From Rapana venosa (lineage: Eukaryota; Mollusca; Gastropoda; Neogastropoda; Muricidae), in assembly GCA_028751875.1 (NCBI GenBank), contig CM054155.1:47753982-47817981 (forward strand): DNA of 64,000 bases. The letters are read 5' to 3'. Made by a program: the position numbers and the translations under genes. A model generated the notes under the pieces. That model had not been told where the DNA came from, did no database searches, and worked only from the letters and a program-made list of their open reading frames with translations. Below are positions 1 to 10,052 of the stretch, piece after piece; position 1 is the stretch's first letter; every line of letters begins with the position of its first letter.

Positions 1-908
1 CCTTGATAGCATTTTACTGTCAGTAAATGTTTGGTAACCATGTCTGTTTTCATTAACTGCATTCAAGGCATGCTGCATTTTCATTTCATGCTATGATTGA
101 CTATGTGGAGGGGTAAAGTATGTGGTTTCATACAAGTGGATCCTGAATTATACTGCTTTGCTGTTTATCCATTCTGTTAAAAACTGTAGCAAGAGCAGAC
201 TGTGTGTAAGAGCAAAAAGACTTCTGTGTGTGTGTGTGTCAGCTTTTCTGAAACGCTGGAAGTAAAATTTCACTCTAATTTTCATACATTTTAGAATTGT
301 TATATGGGCAGTGACTGAGATTATCAGTTTTATTCACTATCCCATAACTAATATGAAAAAAGTGATTTCACTTTTTTTTTTTTTTTAAAGGATTAATTAT
401 TGAAAGTCAACCATGATGTGTGTGTATGCTGTGCTTTGTCAGAGGCTTTTTAGAAAATGGGAAAAATGAAATATAGTAGCCTCTTCTTCCCTCTCCTCCT
501 CCCCCCCCCCCCCTTGGAAAAAAAATGGCAACGTTTTTGTAGCTAAAAGAGAAGTACAAAATAAATTTAAAAGTTTTGAATTTCAGTCGGAAATGGTTTG
601 AAAAATCCTTGAATTTTTTAGTCTGGAAGCCTGTGTGAACTCCTAAAACTCACACAGTGTTCTCTCTTTGATGACGGCAGTAGTGAAAAGCTGTGGAGAC
701 AGAATTTGGGCAGGCGTTCAGCCCTTCATCCAAAACCGCTGGAGTTTTTAATTTATTTCTTTTAGTGTGTTTTTACAGAAAGGTATCAGGGTATTCATTC
801 CCTGTCACAGTGTGGTACTCCCTCACATGTAAAGCACACGTGTGTGGAAGTGCAAGGGTGTGTGCGCATACACACATGCACACACACACACACACACATA
901 CATCTGAG
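1..908. other. CDC16 intron, left edge
   Basis: No coding signal seen. It holds a poly-C run near 500-515, a short CA run near 870-900 and AT-rich unique-looking sequence. The CDC16 exon expected before the first one seen here is not in this stretch, so it must lie left of the window. Confidence 0.6.
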
Positions 909-1266
909 TGACTGGATAGACTGGTTGGTTGGAGCATTTCGTGTTCAGCTCGTTATCTGCTGACCCGGGTTTGAATCTCATTCAAGAGGATTTTTCCTCT
1001 GGAGTTAACGTCAGTGCTGACACCATTCCCCCCAAAAGTCCTTCGGATGACACTATAAACTGAGGTCCCATGTGCAAATGAACTCAGAACATCTTGCACA
1101 TATGTCAAAACCTGTTCCTCTTTTTGGAAGAGTAAGCCATCGTGTGCCAGTGGGAATGAATGACAATATTTACAAAACTGCATACACACGGGAACTGGAT
1201 GTAAAAGAGCACATGAGTGCTTATTCCATTATCCTCGAAATAAAAGAATAAAAGAAAGAAATAAAT
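909..1266 (+). mobile_element. tRNA-derived SINE, family A (diverged copy)
   Basis: The head has a B-box-like GGGTTTGAATC. The body carries the shared core (AAAAGTCCTTCGGATGA, then AACATCTTG, then GAGTAAGCCAT) and the tail has the small hairpin AGCACATGAGTGCTT before an A-rich end with AATAAAAGAATAAA. The 3' end lies about 50 nt before the acceptor of the next CDC16 exon. Confidence 0.8.
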
Positions 1267-1316
1267 TTAGGAAAAAGGAACTACTTCAGGCTAGAACTGA
1301 GTGTGATGTGTTTCAG

Positions 1317-1442
1317 CAAGTCGACCACACTGGACAAGACGTACGGCCCAGCCTGGCTGGCCTACGGACACTCCTTTGCTGCCGACAACGAGCATGACCA
1401 GGCCATGGCAGCCTACTTCACTGCTTCACAGATCATGAAGGG
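1317..1442 (+). CDS. CDC16: CDC16 (APC6) exon, first in window
   Basis: CDC16/APC6 is a TPR scaffold subunit of the anaphase-promoting complex, the E3 ubiquitin ligase that drives exit from mitosis. The exon follows a TTTCAG acceptor and ends before GTACAG. It enters with one base completing a codon and encodes about 42 residues including TYGPAWLAYGHSFA and EHDQAMAAYFTASQ, which match the central TPR helices of metazoan CDC16 almost residue for residue. It leaves with GG, and the first base of the exon at 3551 completes Gly. All six exons together give 823 nt with no frameshift or stop until 33984, which is strong evidence of a functional gene. Third positions are GC-rich, unlike the flanking introns. 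The N-terminal half of the protein lies left of the window. Confidence 0.95.
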
Positions 1443-1550
1443 GTACAGTACACTTCGGCACATCTGACCCCCACCCCCCCCTTTTTTTTTTTTAGAAGGC
1501 TAACGGCGTACAGTGTGCATCTGAAACAGTGTTTCTGAGTGGGTAAATGG

Positions 1551-1624
1551 GCATAATAATAATAATGTCTGGAATTTATATAGCGCTGAATCTTGTAAAG
1601 CAACAAATCAAAGCGCTCATATTT
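1551..1624 (-). mobile_element. solo SINE tail B
   Basis: A short AATAATAATAAT run is followed by GGAATTTATATAGCGCTGAA and ATCAAAGCGCTC. Full SINEs at 5140 and 8489 carry this module at their 3' end, so this is a 5'-truncated copy or a stand-alone use of the same tail. The two AGCGCT motifs can pair as a hairpin. Confidence 0.7.
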
Positions 1625-1898
1625 CATTTCATACCACTTTAAGTCACGGCAGATTTCTCTCCGTGAAATTCAGGCTGCTCTCCCCGGGGAGAGCGCGTCG
1701 CCACAAGAGCAGCGCCACCCTTTTTTCTTCTTTTTCCTGTCTGCAACTGTATTTGTTTCCATAGTATACATGCATCTATAATAATCTTTTAGAAAGATGA
1801 AAAGGTACAGTACTCATCTTTTAACAGTGTTTTGAGAAGGACAAAGATAGTTCTAGAGGCACAAGGTGGTACATATACTTCTGTAACAATAGTTCTTG

Positions 1899-2175
1899 GG
1901 ATGGGATAGCTCAGTAGTTGGAGTACTCGCTTTCCCCCAACAGTATCGAGCGTGGTTACCACTTGGATGGGTGACCGTTTGCGCGCCTTAGCTTTAGTAC
2001 AGTTCACCCAGCTGTAAATGGGTACCTGCCCTCTTTAGGGTCAGGGAAGGAAAAGCAGCGAGGGAGAGGAGATGGGCGCAGCCCTCAATATGCTGGCCCC
2101 TAGAGAAGTGAGGTCTCTGACGCCTCGCTCCCTTATGATATGACCTTATAGGTTATGGGACACCTTTACCTTTTA
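1899..2175 (+). mobile_element. SINE family C, tRNA/5S-like head
   Basis: It starts GGGATAGCTCAGTAGTTGGA (tRNA A-box-like), then GAGCGTGGTTACC and CTTGGATGGGTGACC, which resemble the internal promoter region of 5S rRNA. The body continues through AAATGGGTACCTGCC and GGAGATGGGCGCAGCCCTCA and ends in TTATGGGACACCTTTACC. Other copies lie near 28040, 43418, 55992 and 62819. Confidence 0.75.
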
Positions 2176-2284
2176 ACACTAGTTCTAGAAGCACAAAGCT
2201 GTACATTATACATCTGTAACGATATCTGACCACACCTTTGGGTTGTGTCCAGCCCAGCCTTCAGTGTGGACTCCAGTGATAGAC

Positions 2285-2862
2285 ACAACTACAAGAACTC
2301 TGGTATTTTTCCCCCTGAAAAGAGAGAGTAGAGAGACAGCTACAAGAACTCTGGTATTTTTCCTCCTGAAAAGAGAGAGAGTAGAGAGACAGCTACAAGA
2401 ACTCTGGTATTTTTCCCCCTGAAAAGAGAGAGAGTAGAGAGACAGCTACAAGAACTCTGGTATTTTTCCCCCTGAAAAGAGAGAGAGTAGAGAGACAGCT
2501 ACAAGAACTCTGGTATTTTTCCCCCTGAAAAGAGAGAGTAGAGAGACAGCTACAAGAACTCTGGTATTTTTCCCCCTGAAAAGAGAGAGTAGAGAGACAG
2601 CTACAAGAACTCTGGTATTTTTCCCCCTGAAAAGAGAGAGAGTAGAGAGACAGCTACAAGAACTCTGGTATTTTTCCCCCTGAAAAGAGAGAGAGTAGAG
2701 AGACAGCTACAAGAACTCTGGTATTTTTCCCCCTGAAAAGAGAGAGAGTAGAGAGACAGCTACAAGAACTCTGGTATTTTTCCCCCTGAAAAGAGAGAGT
2801 AGAGAGACAGCTACAAGAACTCTGGTATTTTTCCCCCTGAAAAGAGAGAGAGTAGAGAGATG
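2285..2862. repeat. minisatellite, ~52-bp unit, ~11 copies
   Basis: The unit reads CTACAAGAACTCTGGTATTT followed by CCCCCTGAAAAGAGAGAG and TAGAGAGACAG. Copies differ mainly in the number of GA dinucleotides in the GAGAGAG run. It lies in the CDC16 intron between the exons at 1317 and 3551. Confidence 0.95.
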
Positions 2863-2914
2863 AGTAAGGATGATGTAGAGCTTGAAACTGCAAGCTGGGG
2901 ACATGTTTATAATT

Positions 2915-3162
2915 CTTTGTTAAGTTGTGTGGTAGATGTGGTTTTTTCCCACAACGCGGTGCCCGTCCTGGGTTGACCCTTATGGTTGGCCAGGGCGTTG
3001 GTCATACAAGGAACGACAGTAGAGTTGGTTTTATACCCTGTTTTAGTCTGGATGTAGCTGCACAGTTTTAATCTGAGATATAAAAGTTGACGAGGTGACA
3101 GCCCTGATAATTATGGCCTCTGTGGTCGGCGGGGCTGTAAACAAGAAAAATGGATTGGATTG
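2915..3162 (+). mobile_element. LINE 3'-UTR copy (5'-truncated RNase H LINE)
   Basis: It contains CACAACGCGGTGCCCGTCCT, then GTTGGCCAGGGCGTTG, TTTTATACCCTGTTTTA and TGTGGTCGGCGGGGCTGTAA, and ends in TGGATTGGATTG. The same sequence directly follows the stop of the LINE ORF at 13706, which identifies it as a 3'-UTR remnant. Confidence 0.8.
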
Positions 3163-3550
3163 CTCAGTCATGAGGGATGAGTCACTACATGCATGTGATA
3201 TAGAAATCTTTGTGGAAACTGGATGCCATTCTGTTCAGGTTTGGATACCTAGCAGACCAATCCATTACTAATGCCATTATCCTCGACGTATAAAAATAAA
3301 ATAAAATCTTTTAAAAACAAAAAACAAAGAAAGAAAAAGGCTCAATGGACACTGGGGGTGGAGGGGAGAGGGGGGAAATGTCTCACCAAAAAAAAAAAAA
3401 AAGTCTTCTGCTCTTTATGCGCTTCTGTGCAGTTTTCTTGCTTGTGCTTGTCATTCTGCTTGTGATTGTCCAAGACTGACCTGTGCTAGGCTGTTAGATG
3501 CTGTACCTGCCAGTGTAGAAGACTGAATTGCTGTGCTGCGCTGTGAGCAG

Positions 3551-3703
3551 ATGCCACCTGCCGGTGCTGTACATCGGGCTGGAGTACGGACTGACCAGCA
3601 ACCCCAAACTGGCTGACCGCTTCTTCACGCTGGCCCAGAGCATCGCTCCCGACGACCCCTTCGTCCTGCATGAGATGGGGGTCATCGCCTTCCAGAACCA
3701 AGA
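3551..3703 (+). CDS. CDC16: CDC16 exon
   Basis: The exon follows GTGAGCAG and ends at the strong donor GTGAGTA. It encodes CHLPVLYIGLEYGLTSNPKL and FFTLAQSIAPDDPFVLHEMG, then VIAFQNQ. This is the most conserved TPR stretch of APC6 (the YIGLEYGLT and PFVLHE motifs). It ends with GA, completed by C from the next exon to give Asp where vertebrates commonly have Glu. Confidence 0.95.
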
Positions 3704-3793
3704 GTGAGTACCGAGCGAACTGTCTGCTCCATCTCTCAAGTGATTTTTTTGCCTGGGCTTGGTTCAGCTTGTGGAGGGTTGGTGGTAGATTAA

Positions 3794-4503
3794 CCGTGGT
3801 AGCGCTGAATTTACAGCTGCGGGCTCGGTCAAAAAGCTTGCGAAACGCTTCAAGAAATTCTGGTGCAAATGCTGGCCACCATTTTTCTTGAAGATGATCG
3901 CAACTGGTCCGGGGAAAAAAATTACTCTCTTCACCAAGAGCTGTGAAAACCGAATGCTACGCTACATGACAAAGATCAAATGGGAAGACAGGATCGCGAA
4001 TGAAGAACTATGGAGAATGTGTGAAGTTGATGATCTGAAGTCTGTAGCTAGTAGTAATAGACTGCGCTGGTTTGGGCACGTTCAAAGGAAAGCAGACCAC
4101 CACATCATAAAAAGAGCAATGAACTTCGTAGTGGATGGAAAGAAACCAAAGGGAAGACCTAGTAAAACCTGGGCTGCCTGTATTGCAGATGATCTTAGAG
4201 AAAGGGGCATAAATAAGGAAGAAGCTCAAAACAGAGATGGAGAAGGCTTATCAATGTCAAACCTCCCCTGGGAGAAACATGACAAAAAAGGAAGAAGAAT
4301 CAAAATTCTTACTGCTTGTGTGTGTTGAATGACCTTCAACCCTTTCTGTGGTCCTGCAATGGCCTTAATGTTCATTGGGTGACCTTTGAAAGCAAAAGTG
4401 AGCCATCAGTTACAATCACCTAAATCGTCCCGTAATATTCCAGGATCCACTGTGTGGATTTGAAAGATTGTCACTGAGTGTTTCGGAAACCATGCCACGA
4501 GGG
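3794..4503. mobile_element. piggyBac-type non-autonomous element
   Basis: It is flanked by TTAA at 3790-3793 and 4504-4507. The left end CCGTGGTAGCGCTGAAT and right end GCCACGAGGG resemble the ends of the element at 31332-32428, and its internal sequence (around 3830-3930 and 4300-4440) matches that element. A LINE fragment sits inside it. It is not coding by itself. Confidence 0.8.
3937..4299 (+). mobile_element. RTE/CR1-like LINE 3' end nested in piggyBac element
   Basis: It encodes the extreme C-terminus of an endonuclease-reverse transcriptase polyprotein: RMLRYMTKIKWEDRIANEEL, then NRLRWFGHVQRKADHH, KKPKGRPSKTWAACIADDLR and ERGINKEEA. The RLRWFGHVQR and KGRPSKTW blocks are hallmarks of this post-RT tail. 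It ends in a GAAGAAGAA tail. Its position inside the piggyBac element shows it arrived later. Confidence 0.85.
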
Positions 4504-4584
4504 TTAATCAAAAGTTTCCTTGGTCACTGATACGGTTGTATTAGTGAATTTAAAATATATTTTAGCGGGAACACACATACACTA

Positions 4585-4615
<31 letters not shown>

Positions 4616-4637
4616 CTCACTCACTCACACGTCAGGG

Positions 4638-4982
4638 GGACGGGATAGCTTGGTGGTCAGAGTGATGTATTCATGATCTGCTGACCTGGGTTCAGTTCTC
4701 GTTCAAGAGGATTTTTCCTCTGGAGTTAACATCAGTGCCAACTCCACTCTCCCCAAAAGTCCTTTAGGATGAGACTATAAGCCAAGGTCCCGTGTGCGAA
4801 CGCACGCAGAACATCTTGCACCATGTTAAAACCCGTTCCGCTTTTAGGAAGAGTAGGCCATTGTGTGTCGGTGGGAACGGATGACAAAATTTACAAAACT
4901 GCATACACACGGGGACTGGATGAAAAAAAGCACATGAGTGCTTATTCCATTATCTTCGAAATAAAAGAATAAATTTTTAAAA
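4638..4982 (+). mobile_element. SINE family A
   Basis: The head starts GACGGGATAGCTTGGTGGTC with B box GGGTTCAGTTC. The core contains CCCCAAAAGTCCTTTAGGAT and AGAGTAGGCCATTGTGTG, and the tail GCACATGAGTGCTTATTCCA ends in AATAAA repeats. Near full length. Confidence 0.85.
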
Positions 4983-5088
4983 ACAACACATTACCCTTTA
5001 TGAAGATTAAAAGGTGTCATTGCTCACATTACCCTTTATGAAGATTGAAAGGTGTCATTGCTATCTTAACCAAGGCTTTTTTTAAAAA

Positions 5089-5889
5089 TGTAGATAAAGA
5101 CATACATGGAGGGTCTGTGGATGAAGTGGCCAATGCAAAATAATAATAATAATAATGTATGGAATTTATATAGCGCTGAATCTTGTAAAGCAACAAATCA
5201 AAGCACTCCGATGATGATTTCTTTTTCTTTTTCGTGTGTATGCGGGTTTTTTAAAATTTTGTCATCTGTTCCCACCGGCACAGAGTGGCCTACTCTTTCA
5301 AACAGCGGAATATGATGTAACGTGTGCGCACGATGTTCTGCATGCGTTCGCACGCGGGACCCTCGGTTTATAGTCTCATCCGAAGGACTTTGACATTCAG
5401 TTTGATTTTTTGGGGGTCAAACTGGGAAGAAAGGGCAAGGCTAGGAATGGAACCCAGAACCTCACGGTTTACTTGTTGGCAGGCAAACGTCTTAACCATC
5501 CTGCCACCTTCCTTCCTTGAGGGTCTGTGGTTGAAGGGACCATTGCAGAAGACAGTGTGGCGTACACTGTGTTTCAGCTGGGTGGAGGGAGAGAGAATGT
5601 AGATAGAGACATACATGGAGGGTCTGTGGTTACATGGAGGGTCTGTGGTTACATGGAGGGTCTGTGGTTGAAGGGGCCAATGCAGAAGACAGTGTGGTAT
5701 GCACTGTGTTTCAGCTGGGTGGAGGCAGAGAGAATGTAGATAAAGACATATATGGAGGGTCTGGTTACATGGAGGGTCTGTGGTTACATGGAGGGTCTGT
5801 GGTTACATGGAGGGTCTGTGGTTACATGGAGGGTCTGTGGTTGAAGGGGCCAATGCAGAAGACAGTGTGTGGCGTGCGCTGTGTTTCAG
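5089..5889 (+). repeat. tandem duplication including the splice acceptor of the next CDC16 exon
   Basis: Units of GGAGGGTCTGTGGTTACAT (19 bp, runs of 3 and about 5) alternate with a longer block GGGGCCAATGCAGAAGACAG followed by CTGTGTTTCAGCTGGGTGGA. The longer block contains the exon acceptor and the first exon bases. It occurs at 5540-5600 and 5680-5735 and then as the real boundary at 5889/5890. Confidence 0.85.
5140..5518 (-). mobile_element. SINE family B with tail B
   Basis: Read on the minus strand, the head is GGTGGCAGGATGGTTAAGAC with a B-box-like GGTTCCATTCC, then the core shared with family A, then tail B with AGCGCTATATAAATTCC and a TTA repeat end. It is inserted into an older tandem duplication: the sequence just before it (5089-5139) matches the repeat units that continue after it. 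Confidence 0.85.
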
Positions 5890-6015
5890 CTGGGTGGAGG
5901 CGGAGAGGCTGTTCAAAGAGGCGCTGAACAGGATACAGGACGTCAGTCACCAGCACCTGCCCGACAAGTGGGAGCCCCTCCTCAACAACCTGGGCCACGT
6001 CGCCCGCAAACTCAA
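5890..6015 (+). CDS. CDC16: CDC16 exon
   Basis: The acceptor is TGTTTCAG and the donor GTAGGT. It encodes WVEAERLFKEALNRIQDV, then DKWEPLLNNLGHVARKL. KWEPLLNNLGHV is near invariant in CDC16. The first codon is split (GA/C). The last codon is split AA/A and gives Lys with the exon at 21995. Two near copies of the acceptor and first exon bases lie upstream (AG at 5576-5577 and 5713-5714); joining there would give an in-frame TAG after nine codons. Confidence 0.95.
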
Positions 6016-6060
6016 GTAGGTGCACAGGTTTTTGTTTTTTCCCCTTTTGACTGGCTTAGT

Positions 6061-6582
6061 GATGGGTAATGATACCCTTAGTGATAGGTAATGGTACCCT
6101 TAGTGATAGGTAATGGTACCCTTAGTGATAGGTAATGGTACCCTTAGTGATAGGTAATGGTACCCTTAGTGATAGGTGATGGTACCCTTAGTGATAGGTG
6201 ATGGTACCCTTAGTGATAGGTGATGGTACCCTTAGTGATAGGTAATGGTACCCTTAGTGATAGGTAATGGTACCCTTAGTGATAGGTGATGGTACCCTTA
6301 GTGATAGGTGATGGTACCCTTAGTGATAGGTAATGGTACCCTTAGTGATAGGTGATGGTACCCTTAGTGATAGGTGATGGTACCCTTAGTGATAGGTAAT
6401 GGTACCCTTAGTGATAGGTGATGGTACCCTTAGTGATAGGTGATGGTACCCTTAGTGATAGGTGATGGTACCCTTAGTGATAGGTGATGGTACCCTTAGT
6501 GATAGGTGATGGTACCCTTAGTGATAGGTGATGGTACCCTTAGTGATAGGTGATGGTACCCTTAGTGATAGGTAATGGTACC
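6061..6582. repeat. minisatellite, 22-bp unit, ~23 copies
   Basis: The unit is TAATGGTACCCTTAGTGATA plus GG, with TAATGG/TGATGG variants. It starts 45 nt after a CDC16 donor site. Every unit carries GGTACC. Confidence 0.95.
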
Positions 6583-7199
6583 TCTGTTGCGTGCTGGCTT
6601 TCTTACACACACAAAAATCCATGCAGTCTGTCCCTGGTGGATTTTGTTTGTCAGCCCACTATTCCTGGGCAGTGAAATTGGGAATGGAAGGTTGTGCATT
6701 GTTTGTTAGCCCAACATTGACTCCGTCAAACACGCTTCAGCCACGCCCCCACCCCCTCCCCCTCTCACCCCATCTCCCACGTTGTCTGCTTTGTCCAGAG
6801 TTATTGTCTTCGAGCTACCACTCTAATTATTTTTTTAGCTTCGTCTGCAGTCAGAAGTTTTTTGTCGTTTTGCTGTGGAAATACTTGAACCAGCTGTCGC
6901 CATTTTGCTGCGCATGTGACGCGGACGAAAAATGTGACAAATATGAGATCACCGGTTATCAATAGAATCTAGAGACCTTCACCTCTCAGAAAATAGCCTG
7001 TTTCATAAACAGGCTATATGTAAAATGAGGAAAAGTCTAGATAAACTTCCCCACAACCGGTATACTCGACAGACATGGCAGTGAAGCCTAATACACGTTA
7101 TTGCCGACGAGTTATCTCGTCATGTGAGGCACGGATCAGGTTAATGTGTTTCATCTTAAAACAGATGACAATACCTCCTGACTTGTGCAACTCAGGTCT
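6583..7199. other. CDC16 intron, no recognised feature
   Basis: Unique-looking sequence with a possible short ORF on + (6591-6965) that shows no recognisable domain. I see no splice signals or repeats I can name. Confidence 0.4.
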
Positions 7200-7376
7200 G
7201 TTTTGTGCTTTAAAAAGCAACTAAATCCATGATAGTTTTAAAAACAGTTGTTGTCAGAAGCACTATCTGTTTTTGTTTCTGTGAGGATAAGTATATCATG
7301 GGCTAATTCATACACAGGAAGTGTGTTCAGTTTAGAGGGCAGTCCGCATATATTTACATACAGTATGTCTAGGTGA

Positions 7377-7666
7377 TGAAGTGCAAAGTTGATGATCTGA
7401 AGTCTGTAGCTAGTACCAATAGACTGCGCTGGTTTGGGCACATTCAACGGAAAGCAGACCACCACATCATAAAAAGAGCAATGAACTTCATAGTGGATGG
7501 AAAGAGACCAAAGGGAAGACCTAGCAAAATCTGGGCTGCCTGTATTGCAGATGATCTTAGAGAAAGGGGCATAAATAAGGAGGAAGCTCTAAACAGAGAG
7601 ATGGAGAAGGCTCATCAATGTCAGACCTCCCCTGGGAGAAACATGACAAAAAAGGAAGAAGAAGAT
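7377..7666 (+). mobile_element. RTE/CR1-like LINE 3' end with 11-bp target-site duplication
   Basis: It encodes NRLRWFGHIQRKADHHIIKR and KGRPSKIWAACIADDLRERG, the same tail as the copy at 3937, and ends in AAGGAAGAAGAAG. It is flanked by TGTCTAGGTGA at 7366-7376 and 7667-7677. Removing it and one flank restores the minus-strand ORF2 endonuclease context. Confidence 0.9.
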
Positions 7667-8488
7667 TGTCTAGGTGAGGGGTCTCTTCCTCTGGACTGTC
7701 CTATAGTCTGAGTAGTTTTTGAAGAAGTTGCTGCTCACTTTCATAGGTCAGTTTGGTCAGGTCTTTTAGGCTGTCCACTGACATGTCTCTTGTTTTTTCC
7801 TGCGTGGTCTTTTTCATGAAGGAAACACACAACTCTGCCATTGACACATTTACACACTTGCGGGCAAAATTGGCCATTTTGGCTCGCAGGTCTGAGTCCA
7901 TCGTTGAAGAAATCCCCTTTCACAGCTGGGACAGTCTTGGCCCTGGCTTTCACCGCCTTCATCACTTCTTCTTTTTTGCAGCGTTTGGTGAACTTAACTA
8001 TTATGTCCCGGGGCTTGTCACCCAACTGTTTTCCCCTTCTGTGGCTGATAAGAGATATCAGCTTTGTCAGCCTGGACCTGAACTTGGCTGGCCAGGCCCA
8101 GGATAATGTCCATGTCCTCATTTGCCTGTTCTGCAACGTCAGAAATCCTCACAGAGTCTTTTTTCAGTAGCTGGTCCACGATGTCTGTGAGGAGTTTTGC
8201 CTCCAATCGTGTGCTTTGTAGTTTGGTCTCAGGGCTTGGTTCTGTGTGTGTGTTTTAAAATCCTGGATTTCGTCATTTTGAAATTGCTGTGCTCTGTCAA
8301 AATCTGCAAATTCTGCTTCAAGAGCATTCAGTTTATGAGTGACTAATTCCAGCTGGTCCAGTTTTGTCAGTTGCTGCATGAAGAAGTCCCACTGATGGGG
8401 AGACAATAGCATCATCATTCTTTTTTTCTTTTGGGTCAGTGCCGCTGTTTGTATTCGGATGTTGTTTTAAACACAACAGTCTGTGGAT

Positions 8489-8840
8489 TTAATAATGTAT
8501 GGAATTTATATAGCGCTGAATCTTGTAAAGCAACAAATCAAAGCGCTCAGATGACTTTTTTTTATGCATGTGTATGCGGTTTTGTAAATTTTGTCATCTG
8601 TTCCCACCGGCACGCAATGGCCTACTCTTTCGAACAGCGGAACAGGATTTAACGTGTGTGCAAGATGTTTTGCATGCGTTCGCACATGGGGCCTAGGTTT
8701 ATAGTCTCATCCGAAGGACTTTGACATTCAGTTGATTTTTTTGTCAAACTGGGAAGAAAGGGCGAGGCTGGGAATGGAACCCAGAACCTCACGGTTTACT
8801 TGTTGGCAGGCAAACGTCTTAACCATCCTGCCACCTCCCT
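8489..8840 (-). mobile_element. SINE family B with tail B
   Basis: Same head, core and tail order as the copy at 5140. It splits the ORF1 region of the surrounding LINE: coding-like sequence resumes at 8430 and at 8850. Confidence 0.85.
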
Positions 8841-9050
8841 TCGTTTTCGATTTGTACTCACACTGTGGTCACTGTTGCTGACACTGCTGCCACCTTGCTG
8901 AGCATTCTTCCTGAGTCTTCTGCTACAACAGCAGCAGCAGCAGCAGCAAGGGCAGCCATTTTCTCCTCCTCTGCCTGTCAGTCACCCATTCCACAGCCAC
9001 GAGCTAAGGTGTTGAAATCCTGCAGCGAAGCTCAGTGTGACGGTCCTCAT

Positions 9051-10052
9051 GGCTGAAAACAAGGAAGCTCAATGCTCTTGGTCAGCAGTTTCCGTCTGCT
9101 GCTGTGGTGTTACCAAGGGGTAGGCAAAGACTGGCTGGAGCAGAGCAGTGGAGGGTGTGTGTGTGTCAGAGCTGTCTTCTTGCCAGCCACACCAGAAACA
9201 TCCAGGATGGTTTACAGGTACTCAGTTGGCAGTTCATATTGCTCGGAGCTGGTTGTGGCAACCAGGCCTTCCAACCGCTCATAGGAGGTGCCCTTTTCGA
9301 AGGCTGCTTGCTGGAAATAAAGTTGTCTTGGTCCAGTGTGTACCAGTGTAGCTGTTTCTGTGTCATTTCCTGGAAGTTTCTCTGTGATGGGTGCGCATGA
9401 TCCACCTGGAGGCCTGAGGTGAACAGTCTGCCAAACCTGTTGTAACACCAACTCTTTCCAAATACTTGTGGTTCTGCAGCCTGAGAGAAAAGAAGGCAGG
9501 GGCTGAGGAACTGACCAAGCCAGCATCACTTCTCACTCCCAGGCAATCCCCCCAGTGTCAAAAGTCTGAAGCCACACTGGTATCCAACACTTGAGTGAAC
9601 GTCCTTTCAGAAAGCCCTGAACCTCCTGCAGGTGATCGCCCATACTGACTGGAGAGCAGATCAAAAGTTTGCTTTGTTTTCTTTTTTGTTAAACATTCCA
9701 AAGCCTACACCACAAAAAGGAAGGCTGCAAATTTGAAAACTGCTCACACAAACACACACACACAGTGTTCCGTTAGGTTAGAACACTGATTTATTTTCAA
9801 ATTTTGAAAAAAATCTGAACCTTTTGCCAAAATGTTTACCAACAACAGTTGTAAAACTGGCTTGTCAGAAAAGAATAGAAAATATAGAGATAAACATGAG
9901 TTGAGCATCAGACACAACACTCCAGATCTTGATTTCTTCAGTTTAACGTCTATTCACATTTAGTGATTTTAGACGGGAAAAAGTAATCTAAACAAGAGAA
10001 TGCAAACAATAACAGAAAAGTGTCAGATAACGGTACTGAATAAAAACTAACT
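9051..10052. other. CDC16 intron, weak minus-strand ORF, otherwise nothing recognised
   Basis: A 105-codon minus-strand ORF (9529-9212) has no domain I recognise and may be the 5' part of the adjacent LINE. From 9530 to 10052 I see only AT-rich sequence with a short CA run. Confidence 0.35.

Larger units (their letters stand above)
7200..9050 (-). mobile_element. degraded LINE: L1-type ORF1 and start of ORF2 endonuclease
   Basis: On the minus strand, 8418-7701 encodes in broken frames a coiled-coil-like stretch (TKLDQLELVTHKLNALEAEF), then an RRM-like block (DKPRDIIVKFTKR) as in L1-type ORF1 RNA-binding proteins. At least three frameshifts break it. Below it, at about 7380-7240, is the start of an apurinic-type endonuclease: LDILYVNICGLPSKLNTLP and DILILTETKTD (N, then the ETK catalytic block). 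The element is interrupted by a family B SINE (8489-8840) and by a LINE fragment at 7377-7666. Upstream sequence (8860-9050) may hold the ORF1 N-terminus with an Ala run. The exact LINE clade is uncertain. Confidence 0.7.

Noticed and set aside
5324..5602. Short ORFs across 5.3-5.6 kb as genes
   Set aside because: They read through a reverse SINE and duplicated intron sequence.
6061..6582. Telomere-like repeat (CCCTTAG)
   Set aside because: The full unit is 22 bp with GGTACC and GATAGG; only part resembles TTAGGG and the locus is an intron.
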